A stretch of 64,000 bases of DNA from Chromera velia (lineage: Eukaryota > Sar > Chromeraceae): positions 28,081 to 92,080 of the forward strand of contig JAHBMJ010003042.1 in the NCBI GenBank assembly GCA_018398765.1. Reading direction: 5' to 3'. Positions 1-10,665 of this stretch are shown in pieces. Both the position numbers and the translations under genes were made by a program. Position 1 is the first letter of the stretch. Each line of letters opens with the position of its first letter. The notes beneath the pieces are model-generated. The model searched no databases, had not been told where the DNA came from, and saw only the letters and a list, made by a program, of their open reading frames with translations.

Positions 1-35
<35 letters not shown>

Positions 36-44
36 GTGTGTGAG
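1..44. repeat. (TG)n microsatellite
   Basis: A nearly pure TG dinucleotide run opens the window and probably continues upstream of it. One C interrupts it. Confidence 0.95.
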
Positions 45-987
45 GGCTCGCCCGCCCGCGCGTTACATGAAGAATGTGCTGGTGCTCCATTAGCTCCAGG
101 CGCTCCTTTTTAGCATGAGCTGTGTGCTTGATCACGTCAGCGTGTGGTCACACCGCGGTGTCAAAGCCCCATTGCAAGCATGGATTGCCCTTCTTAATTC
201 ATTAGGGTACGATACTAGCTGCGGCCGGGGTCTAGTCAGATGATGATGATGTTGCTGATCGATCGATTCATGCGGGCGAAGTTAGTCAAAAGTTCAGGGT
301 CAGTCAAAACCATGCAGATATTGAAAGTCTGATGAAATTCTTAACGGTTATTAAAGTGGTGGCTCACCGGCTTTAACCGCCTCAATTCAATTCAATTTAA
401 AATTAAAGCAACTACTGCACTAGAAACTGCATGCTAAGTGATAAGTGATTTATTAGTGATAGTGATAGTGATTTACTAATTGGTGCCCTACGTAGAGCAC
501 TGTCGCCGTTCTACCAGAAGTGCTCTTGAGCATTGTCATCGTTTTGTCTTGTACAGGTCGCGCTTCGCAGATATTTTTTCCCCTCCCCTTACGACGCTAA
601 TTTGCCCCCCTCATAATATATATATGGTACATTGGTTCACAGATTTTGATATATCAGTCTAGCTGTCAGCTGCGGTATGTGCTTTGATCTGCTTTGATCG
701 CTGCTGTGTAACACTACATGTAACCTAATGTTTAACTTGTTTGATTAACTGCTAGGGGTATCACAGCAAAAAAAAAAAGGAAATAACTCTCTTTGTCAGG
801 TATTTTTTTTTTTCTTTTTTTTTTTCCCTGTCTAAAACAACTGTTATTTAGTTATTGCACGGGTGTTCCACAAGTGTTACAAGGTGTTACAGGCTAAAAA
901 GAAAAAAAAAAAAAAAAGATAACTCGTTTTTCCAGAGACTTTTTTTCTGTTTTTTTTTTCTGTAACATACTGTGATATGCCTAGATT
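45..987. other. intergenic, no gene seen
   Basis: AT-rich sequence with several poly-A and poly-T runs (around 770-830, 900-960). The only open frames are short and have no recognisable protein features. It may include distal 3' sequence of the minus-strand E2 gene, which ends at 2157. I see no RNA gene. Confidence 0.6.
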
Positions 988-1323
988 TAGGCCCTGCACT
1001 AAAAAATTCTTTTAAAAAAATTAAAGACTTAATTTTTTAAAAAAAAAAATTTAGAATTTTAGAAAAAAATCAATAGGGAAATTGATCACTAAATTCATTA
1101 CTATTCCAGGGTTGTGATCTCTACCAATCAAAAATGACCCTTCGCTGCCGGTAATTGCCGGTCTCAGCGGTCTGCCAGCAATAGACTCGGAGATTTCGTA
1201 CAATCTTCGATCACCTACAGATTGAAGTGCTTTCCTGGCAGTTTTAGTTTTGTAAAATTCTAAAAAAAAAAAATTAAGACCTTCATTTTTTTTTTTTTTA
1301 GAATTTTATAGTGCAGGGCCTAG
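988..1323. mobile_element. Mutator-like MITE (non-autonomous)
   Basis: A 336-bp element without coding capacity. Its two ends are inverted copies of each other: the left end reads TAGGCCCTGCACT and the right end is its reverse complement. The similarity continues inward for about 80 bp through A/T-rich arms (AAAATTCT and TTAGAATTTTA words on both sides). The nine bases GCCTAGATT occur directly before (979-987) and directly after (1324-1332) the element, which I read as a target-site duplication. A 9-bp duplication with long inverted ends is typical of Mutator-like transposons. The near-perfect duplication suggests a fairly recent insertion. Assignment to the superfamily is inference. Confidence 0.75.
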
Positions 1324-1332
1324 GCCTAGATT

Positions 1333-2156
1333 AACTCTAGGATTAGCTTTGATCCAAGTCCAAAATGTCTAACTTTGTCGATACCTAGAAGCAAGCATCG
1401 TATGTCGCATGCTTTAATCAAGCTAGGAGGTGCACATGCAAGTGCCCATCGAGACAGATTGATGCGGATCATGCGGAGAGAATTCGAGTTGCCTCACCGT
1501 CTCTCATTTACCTCTAGATTTACCTTCTTCTCTCTTCTTTTCTCTGCATGTGTATCATCGATCGGCTTTGATCATAGCACATGCAGTCAATGTGTCTCTT
1601 GGTCGGCGACGAAAAGTAACTGGTGTATGGGCGGTTGAATGAAAGGGACCAACGAGTGAACGAGGGAATTCAATGAACACAGAGCCGTCTCAGCTGAGGG
1701 GAGGAAGGCGTCCCTTCTCCCCCAAAGACTTTCTTCCCGTGTGTCTCTCTCTCTCAAAAACAGTCTTGACGGCACCATGCGCACACTTGCCCCAGCACCT
1801 TCAGGGAACCCAGTGAAAAACGACCAAACGTCACCCAACGGATCAATGCTTTGATCAATCCACCAGTGACATGACAGACAGATGCACAAGCAGATGCAGA
1901 TGCATGCCCCATGATTTCTTCATACTTCCTGCCAACAGAAATCGTTCAGCTGATTGCACAGATCCCGTTGACGCCAATGAGAGGACACAGACAGAAGGAA
2001 GACATCGATCGAGGAACAATGCAATTAATGCAATAAAATGTGTGGATGCATGACGATCCTATCAGACTCGCTCGCTTGCATGCAGCTTTTGTTTCTCCCG
2101 CTTCGTTTTCTCTAGCTTTTCTTCTTCTCTTCACAGAGAGAGACGGTTTCGTCTCA
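1333..2156. other. intergenic / probable 3' flank of the E2 gene
   Basis: No credible coding region. Several GATC/ATGCATG-type short palindromes are present. The part nearest 2156 is likely 3' UTR of the minus-strand E2 gene. I did not find a convincing polyadenylation signal. Confidence 0.5.
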
Positions 2157-2495
2157 TCACAAATCGAGAAGCATCTTTCGGGGGTCCTCAATGTACTCCT
2201 TGATGGACTTAAGGAAAGTCACCCCCTCCCTTCCGTCCACAAGTCGATGATCGTACGTCAAGGCCAAGTACCTGCACCAGTTGCGTTGGAAACGGAGGTA
2301 GAGATGCTTTTGGCAGTAATAAATTTTGGTATCGATAACGTCAGCCACACAATTCCCCGCAAAATACACGGAATATCTGCGATGGACTCACACCCAGAGG
2401 GTTGCGAGACAGGTCGAGAGACCGACACAGAAAGAAAGAAAGAAAGAAGTAAATAAATAAATAACAAAAAAAGTAAGTAAATAAAAAATTAAATG

Positions 2496-2540
<45 letters not shown>

Positions 2541-2541
2541 C

Positions 2542-2573
<32 letters not shown>

Positions 2574-2586
2574 ATGAGAGAGAGAG

Positions 2587-2617
<31 letters not shown>

Positions 2618-5600
2618 ACGAACGAACGAACGAACGAAAGAAAGAAAGAAAGAAAGAAATCGAGCAACCTTGGATGCCCTCGACACTTCTTTCTCTCACT
2701 TGTCGTGTCCTTCGCTTGTCTTACTTGGCTGCACTTTGTCCCCCGACTGATTTTCTCTTCAAACAATCAAAACAGCAAGAAAAACGCGCCCCCGGTTGTT
2801 CATTCGATCTTCTTACTTCTTTGCCTTCAATTGCCAGTGCATATTTGTGTCCCTTGTCAGCCCCTGAAAGGACTCATCCAGGGTGTGTCTACTCCCTTGG
2901 AATCAAATAGACAGGCAGGCAGACAGGGAGACAAACAGACTGACTGACATGATGGGCCGGATGACGATTTCCTTCCCCTTCACGACAGGCCGGTTGACGA
3001 TTGCGTGCATTCCTGAAAGAAGGGAGGAAGGGACATACACACATGCAAATAGAGACACAGGAAAAAATGACGAGAAGAATAGAAACGTGTAAGACCTCTT
3101 TTCACTCAAATGTCGGCAAAGACAATCAAGCAACGACAAGTGACTGAGAGAAAGGTATAAGCGTCATGCGGGATTTATGCCAACGCAGGACTGTCTACTT
3201 TCCCATTTCGTTCGTTCGTTTCGTTGTCTTGAGAAGTATTCAGTCAGTTCTCTGCCCTCTGATTTCACACCGGAAGGAAGTAGAGATGGCCAGGAACGCA
3301 GCCTGCCTGCACAGCGCAACGAAAGAGGACTACGGCACATTGACGAAAGAGGACCCGAAAAGGCTAACCGACCGACCGACCCACCAAGAATCGATGCCTG
3401 AGGAGGGTTGAGGATTGGCGTGCCCAGCATGGAGCCGTAGACCCCACCTGCAGGTTTAGTGTCGATTGCGTTTGTTTCTCTTTGCGTAAATGAAGGACGG
3501 GCCAACGGAACAAGGTGAGAACGGGAAAGCGACACAACAGCAGGAACAAAGGTGATCGGGAGGGACGCTTTCCTTCAATGTTTGTCTCCAGGACAGGGTA
3601 GGGTCCGAACAAAAGAGACTAAACAGACTGACGCACTTCTGCAAGTCAAAACACGACGAGGTTCGGGAACAAGGCCAAAAGGTAAAGTGAATGAAGATCA
3701 GAAATGATGTAGTACCGCAAGAAACGGTGAGAGCAGAAACGATGAATTAGAGACGGCAACGTAAAAGAAAGAAGGAATCCCCCCCTCCCTTCCCCGCAAC
3801 AGCAGACAGACAGACAGGCAGACCGACAGACCATTTGAGATCGTGAAGCACCCCCCGATCATATCTTCCAGGGCGATTTGGTTGTTCCTGGCCTTCTTCG
3901 CGATGTTCCCTAATTCGATCTCGAGGTCAGACACAGACTTCTTCTGACAGTCACGCACCACAGGGACCTGCAAACAAAATGTGCACATGAGAGGAAAGAA
4001 TGGTGCGAAAAGAAGAGAACATAATAGAAGGAACTAAAAGTAAAGAGAGGCCTTAAAGGAAGGAAGAGAAAGAGACAGAAAGGAATCAAAGGGTGACAAA
4101 ATGAGAGGAGAGGAATTCTCTTCGAAGGATGACAGACCCTCGGGTGTCTTCACAAAGAGAAAACGAAGAACCAAATGACCCCCCCCCAAAAAAATGAACT
4201 TGGGACAAGAATTAACTCAGGGAGGGTAAAAACAAATAAAGGAAAGGAGGGTCTTCTCTGCGGCTCTTAATTTGCTTTTCATAACCCGTTTCTTTCTCTC
4301 TCTTATACACCCCCACAAAGGAACCTCCAGCAGAAGATATATGCCTGCAAAAACCCCACCGTGAGTCCTGTGGGCGTTGCGACTGCCACTCCGATATCGA
4401 TATAGTCTTTGTAGATGATCGTCTTGTCCTCAATGACTGCGTTCATGCATCAAACAAAGAAAAAACAAAGAAAAGGAAAGGGAACAGAAGTGATGAGACG
4501 GTCAAGTTTGCAGAACTAGACACCTCAGAGACAAGCGTTTTGATTTTTTGCTGTTTTCCTCAAGACAAGGGCAGAGACAGACAGATGGACAGACAAACAT
4601 GCAAAAGCACGAAACAGAGACAGACAGATGGACGGACATGCAAAAGCACGAAACAGAGACGACCGATAGACGGACGAACATACAAATAGACAGACGTACA
4701 GGCGTTCAGTTCCGGCATCTTCATCAGAGAAAGAGTCGACGCGCGAAGGAACGCGGACATGAATCCTGCACGCAGGAAGAAGGAAGGAGGCAACAACGAA
4801 CGACCCACGTACCAGAAATTAGAAAAAGGGCAATGCAGGCGACAAACGTAAAGTGCCTTTGCTTTTGCAACCTTCGCCGTGAGTTGGGGAGAGAGATAGG
4901 GGGGAGAGAGAAAGAGAGAGAAGAAAGAGAAGAAAGACGTCTGGCCATGGAGAGAATCACCAAAAAGATAAGTGCCTTTGTCGAAACCCGTCCGAAATCA
5001 ATCAACCGACCGACCGAGTTTGACTCCGTGCTTTGCGAGGAAAGCCTCATTGATTTCGGACCTGCACGCGCACCCATCCGTCCATTCTGTCATTTTTTTT
5101 CGTTCTTTTGGTCTTCGATTCAAAATCGGCGCAATTTTCAAAGAGGTGAGGGGTCCTGCCGTTTTGTCTTGCCTTCATCATCTGTGTATGTGTCTTTGTG
5201 TGTATGCTCTTGGATATCTATCTGGCTTTGTTTGTGCGTGCACCTAGCTTTGCTGCTGGAATGGGCTGCGGAAGAACGAACGTCTGTTTCTCTCAATTTT
5301 GCATTCCGACTCGGAATAAGGAAAACGGGGAGAGGTGGAGGGATCGTCCGTGGATCTTCTTTCTTTTTTCTGCATGCTTCGACGAGAAAGAAGAACGCGA
5401 AAGAGAGAGAGAGAGAGCCTGAAGAGCCCATGCAACGCTAGAAAGAAGCGCCGAAACACAACAAACACCTTCCCTCTCCTCACCGCAGAGCCATCAAATC
5501 CCCCATATCGCACTGCATCATGCACACAACAGGAGAGGAGTAGAGAAATAGTTGGAAAACAGATACAAACAGAGGTTTCTGTGTACAGTCTGCCAATCGT

Positions 5601-7495
5601 CTAACTAGCCAACAGAAAGCGGGAAGGAAGAACACAGAAAGGGGAAAGAAGGAACTCAGAGCCTACATGAAGGGAAGGGAAGGCCTCCCTTCCTGTATGG
5701 ACCACTCACGTCTCTCACTCACACTCAACACTACCCCCGACACAAATAGAACCAACAGATCATCTCAGAGGGTTCTGGTGGATGAATGGAATGGTATTGT
5801 GTGTCTACGGAGACTGAGCGTGCGACTGCAAAGGTGCGTGAAAGAAACTAAGGGTATGCAAAAGCACTTCACAGTGCGAAGTGGACGCGAAAACTGAAGA
5901 TAAGCAACGAAATCGAGGGAGAAACTGGGGCGCCCATAACTCCCTCCTTGCTGACCTCCTGGAATGTCGTCAGCATCGCTGCCGTGTTCTGTGCTCCCTT
6001 CAGTCTCTCTGCAATGCGAAGTCTGCAAACACATACATACACACGTACACACAGAGAGACAGAGAAAGAGAAAGAGAGATAGAGCGTTCTATTCAGTACG
6101 AGATAGAGGCGGCAAAGACACAAAGAAAAAAGAAAAGGCCGTCGCCGTCAAGAAGACCGCTAGAGAGATGCCCTATGCATTCAGAGATCAACACGTTGCT
6201 TGCAGGGCCAGACAAACAGCCAGACAGCAAGACAGGACAGACTGACCTCATCCTGCTCATCGGAACTCTCTTCTCCCCGCGTGCGTCTGTTCCTGATGCC
6301 GCTGCAGATGCAGAGACGAAAAGGAAGGAAAAGCGACGCAAGAGGGGAAAGTCGTCTGTCCGTGTCGTGTACAAGAGACACACACCTCTAGAGAGGAGAA
6401 GAGCCAATTAACTGAAAAGGACACACAACAGGAAAGAAAATCCTCTTTTCTGACCACCCAGGCTCTCAATCCAATCCCATTTCAGAAACACACCTCGGTG
6501 AAACATCCGGTTCGAACACAGCCAAGCATAAAAGAAAACAGTTTTTGTCCATTGATTCTTTGTCCCAAAATGAATGACCTACCTGGAGCAGCAGCTGCCG
6601 GTTTGGGGGGGGCAGGGGCTGCTGGTGCTGGAGGCGGGGGCGCCTTTTCTTCTTTGGGGGCGTCGCTCTTCGGTGCCTCCTTTGGCGTGTCTGCCGGGGG
6701 AGGGGGGGCCCCGCCTTCGGGAGCAGCCCCTGAACGTGAATAGTCACACAGGCAGGACACATGGATGAAAAGAAAATGGAAATGAAAAAAGCCCTAAACG
6801 GCTTCCGGGGCTGTCCCTAAACTTCAACATCCACACGCGAAAACCAGGTGCCCACTTCAAGTTGAAGGACTACCGGAATGGCAAAAACGTGGGGAGCCTG
6901 AAACTGGAGAAGAACATCTGCTTGCTTCCCCCCTTCATTCCTTTGCCTTTCAACCAAACTTCAATCGTTGAATCCCTTTCCTTCTGGTAATTCCTTTTCT
7001 TTACCTCCTTTCTGTGTGCAAATTGACGGAAGGAACTGTTGAGAGGATCTGAAGGCATTTCATTTTGAGTGTTAGGAAAGCCGAGTGACCCACTGCCCGA
7101 GAGACTGACTGACTGACTGACTGACTGACCAGGTTTCAGCGTGAACAGGGGAGCAGCGACCTCCACGGTGTCACCTGAAAGGGACGACATGGTGCAAAGA
7201 CGGGGAAGGGGAGATAAGCGAGAGATCGAGGGACCACGGAAGGTACGTCAAATAAATGGGGCACATCAATACCGAGAGCCGCTGAACATTCTCTTGAAAG
7301 AATCTCGTTCTTCGCTTCATTTGAGAATGCAGCAAGAAGACCACACTCAATCTACAGACGCACGCATCGACGAAACCCCTCAACCAACCAACCAACCCTC
7401 TGCAGCTGCATGCGCAACCACAATCCCGCTCTCTGGAGAGTTCACGTCCACCGACACCTGCACGTATGCAAAGACACATGTGCAAATTCAAACAC

Positions 7496-7583
<88 letters not shown>

Positions 7584-8727
7584 TGTCGGTGTCGATCACA
7601 GCCACGACTTCGTCCTTTGCGACGAAATCTCCAACCTCTGCAGGAGAAGCGAAGAAAAAATCAGAGACCGAAGGGAAACAGAAGTGATGATTGATTGATA
7701 CGAGGTAGGGAACAAACAGCACCGGAAGCAAATCCCGTTGCCCCAATTGAGAAATGACTGAGGGAATTGCTGGGAAGAAGAAACTATTGGTGCTTGAATC
7801 GAACCAAGACGCCAACAAGTTTTCCTCCTCCAAGCGTCCTCTCTTCGTCCTGACAGTCTGTCTCGTTCTATTTGCCTGTCTCTTTTCGATTCCCCCCAAC
7901 CTCGATCGATCGAAGGTCTGCTTCACACCTCTGAAATCTGACAACCACCTGAAAAAGGGAAATGTCTGCTCCCATGCCCCTTCTCCATTCAGTTGCGAAC
8001 GAAATCACATGCAGAGGCACTGTCAGTCTTGCTGACAGGTTGGCAGAAACCAAGTCAGGAACACTCAAATTCATCAAAGAATCAGAGAAAAAAACAGACA
8101 GACGTTTCTTCCACACGTTGATGGACCCCTCCGTGATGGAGTCGCCCATCGAGGGCACAGGCACAACCATCTCGGCCGCATCTGCAGAGAAGAAGGAAGG
8201 AGGGAAGGAAGGAGCAGGACGGGCGGCACGGAGTTAACGTAGGAAAGAAAAAATCGGAAGAAAAACAAGAAGAAGCCGCTCGGGAACATCCAACTGCACG
8301 TCCTCTTAACACACGAATGCGAGCCCCCCCCCCCCCTTCCGAATACCCTCACATCTAGGAAATTCGGATGGGTGCAAAGACGGGGAAGCGGGGCGGGCAC
8401 ATAAAAGACGGGGGGGGGAAGAAGGCCAAAAGGGGTACGTGCGGCAGAAAAGGCTGAAGGGGAAGAGAAAGGCTTACCGCTGAAGAACCGCCGCCCGGTG
8501 ATTGCCTGGACATAGGCGGGGTGGGTGTTCAGGGGAGAGAATGCCCCCCCGGACTGAAGTGATAGAGACTGGACAGAGCAGAGGTGTCTGCCCGTCTGTC
8601 CTCTCCAGTGTCTGCTGGCTGAGGAAAACCTTCGGGTGGCTGTCACAGAGCAACAGCAGAGAACGTTAGATCGAGCAGAGAGGGAGGAGGACGCCCTCGA
8701 CAGAAGAGTGGAGAGCACCCGGGTCAT
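2157..8727 (-). CDS. DLST: dihydrolipoyllysine-residue succinyltransferase, E2 of 2-oxoglutarate dehydrogenase (mitochondrial)
   Basis: It transfers succinyl groups from lipoate to CoA in the TCA-cycle 2-oxoglutarate dehydrogenase complex of the mitochondrial matrix. Sixteen exons (minus strand): 8727-8478, 8181-8104, 7637-7582, 7457-7397, 7174-7130, 6729-6583, 6301-6247, 6022-5956, 5512-5484, 5061-5015, 4765-4700, 4436-4360, 3967-3832, 3447-3385, 3012-2949, 2271-2157. They sum to 1356 nt, a 451-residue protein, almost exactly the length of animal DLST. Residues 1-83 are an Arg/Ser-rich mitochondrial presequence. A lipoyl domain follows (about 88-163) with the lipoyl lysine in ETD/DTDK context at Lys128. 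Next comes a Pro/Ala linker (about 164-212) with no clear E3-binding domain, as in animal E2o. The catalytic domain contains [37 protein letters not shown] and FTISNGGVYGS. The active site is YDHRLVDG, with His422 and Asp426. Exon 9 is only 29 nt. The start is the only Met heading the presequence. The ends of the chain are secure; individual junctions are hand-placed. Confidence 0.95.
2440..2660. repeat. (GAAA)n/(GA)n/(GAAC)n microsatellite in E2 intron 15
   Basis: A purine-rich tract of about 220 bp of GAAA, GA and CGAA units lies in the last intron of the E2 gene. On the transcribed (minus) sense it reads CTTT/CT, so it is polypyrimidine in the pre-mRNA. It generates spurious Ser/Phe/Leu open frames. 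Confidence 0.95.
7495..7580. repeat. compound (CA)n(GA)n microsatellite abutting an E2 splice donor
   Basis: On the sense strand this reads (TC)n then (TG)n and begins with the intron-3 donor itself: the exon ends in the lipoyl-Lys codon AAG and the intron starts GTCTCTCTC. The donor is thus embedded in a microsatellite. Confidence 0.9.
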
Positions 8728-9132
8728 CTCTCAATCAAGGTAGACGTTTCACGGAGACAGATCAACAGAGAAAAAAAATCAATCAACCTCGAAGACCCAA
8801 CAAGGGTCAGTGATCGGCTGTGCAAACGGCCAGACCGACACCCGAAAAGCCCCTGACAGACGCTGTCGCTCTGTCCTGTCGTGCCCTCGCCGATCACGCA
8901 CCCCAATACAGATGAGGGAAAGACCGGAAGAGAGCCAAACCGCCTTGCGAAGTGCTCGTCCCACAGTCGATCTTATCAACGTACAATGCCCTCTTTCGAC
9001 ACTGTCTGATAAAGGTCGGCCACCCACTCTATACATATGTGTGCTGCTCTTCCTGGTGCTGAGAGGTTCGTTTGAGGCAGCAGTTCATCATCAGCAACAC
9101 GTCAGCCGTGTACATTTTAAGTATATGTACGT

Positions 9133-9212
9133 CACAAAAAATATCCGGCTGGGGCCGCGGACGTCACTGCCCGCCCTATATATAAATTGGGCACCATCAT
9201 CGCGGATCCTTT
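9133..9212 (-). promoter_or_regulatory. putative E2 promoter block
   Basis: Read on the minus strand, AAAGGATCCGC (9212-9202) is followed by a TATA-like TTTATATATA (about 9187-9176). Then come two TGACGT-containing words (near 9160 and 9133) and CCCCAGCCGG (9154-9145), about 30 nt past the TATA-like box, where transcription would start. It lies about 420-490 nt before the E2 start codon. The same pair of outer motifs, 55 instead of 57 bp apart, precedes the kinesin gene. Function is inferred from position and recurrence only. Confidence 0.5.
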
Positions 9213-10665
9213 AAAGACGAGACGTTGGCTGGGACATGGTGGGACTCTGATCGATCCTTTACAGCTTTGCCTGGAAGTTTGCCCTCTCAGCCTCAGAGTC
9301 TCAGGCCCTCTTAACCCTTTTTTTTAAATTCTAATTCAAAGCCTGATTGCCATCATGCAGAGACCGGGTCTTACCGATCGAGGGACACCTGCATAGTCAA
9401 CGCATTGTTTGGAATACCAAATAGCATATTCCCCTGGCTAGGTCTTCAGATGTTTTCAGATTTAGAGAACACAAAGTGAACAGCTTTTTCTGGTTATGCA
9501 AAGATCGATTAAATGATTGAAAGGAAAATAAAGGAAAGAAGAAACAGAAAAAAAAAAAAAAGAAAGAAAAAAAGGTGAATTAGAGAGGAAGGAAACAAGT
9601 TTGGGGATTTGTGGGTGAAGGCCTAGCTGAAGGTAAAGCTTGATCAGAAAAGGGGTAGATGGGTCAGATCTTTCTTTGATTAAAGTCTTTCTTTCTTAAC
9701 AAAGAGTAGCCTTTACCAAATGAGAAAGATGTTATAAAAGGTTTGCTGATCTGATCGGTCCCTTTTATTTTTTTCTTTTACTCTAGGTCTTACTGTTGAA
9801 GCCACAAGTGATAAGCTGCATATGGAAAATGATCAATAAGTTTGCTCTTAGAATCCAGACTAACTAGAAAAAGCGGAATCTTCGGACAAACCAGGCTAGA
9901 TCCGCCCCTCATACATGGGGACACGGTATCCATACCCAAAACCTCGATCAAATATCATATTCAAATTAAGTATATCCTAAAGAATATTGATGTTATAATA
10001 ATGATAAGGTATAAGCTAACACTAGCTAACACTAAACTCGAAAGAAGAAAATGAAATATTAATAACAGACTAGAACTAGCTAGAATGAGCGTTCTTCAAC
10101 TTAAGTTTAATGTCCCTTTAACATGATGTGTTAATTAAAAAATAATCAGTCTTGCTTTTTCTGATGTGCGTCACTGTTTTTTCATGTTTCTTCATATGTG
10201 ATTTGGTAATTGAATTTTGTGACCACGTGAGGTTTGAATTCGGTGTTTGCGCTGTGATTGCACGTAGCAGATAACCATCGGGCTGTTACAGGCGGGTTTG
10301 GGCAAAAGAAAAACGCATTTGGGTCGATGTTAAGGTCTGTATAGTCAGGTGTACGTTTGAATTTTTTCGAACGAACAAAGCAACATTCTCAGAAGAAATC
10401 AATGCAATGCCGGGAACGGTATTCGTCTTTTTAGACACAAAAACCTCAGCGTGACAGATTTGTTGGAGCGACTTCAACGAGACGTACGGGGTTGGTGGAC
10501 GTAAAGGAAAAAGAGAGGCATGGACAGGACGGCACGTTTCCGTCACTCATATGGCATGCAAGAAAGGAAATGGTCTGAGCAGGCGCAGCGGGAAAGTTGA
10601 ATGAACTTCGTTTCTTTCGTAGTCAGTCTGCAAGAGTCAATTCAAACAGGACTCCCCTTTCTGAC
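9213..10665. other. intergenic, no gene seen
   Basis: It lies between the 5' end of the E2 gene and the 3' end of the kinesin gene. It is AT-rich from about 9300 to 10280 with a poly-A stretch near 9550. Short open frames lack any recognisable motif. Part of 10280-10665 may be the kinesin 3' UTR. Confidence 0.6.

Noticed and set aside
2341-2766. Overlapping Ser/Phe/Leu open frames
   Set aside because: They are translations of the GAAA/GA microsatellite in E2 intron 15.
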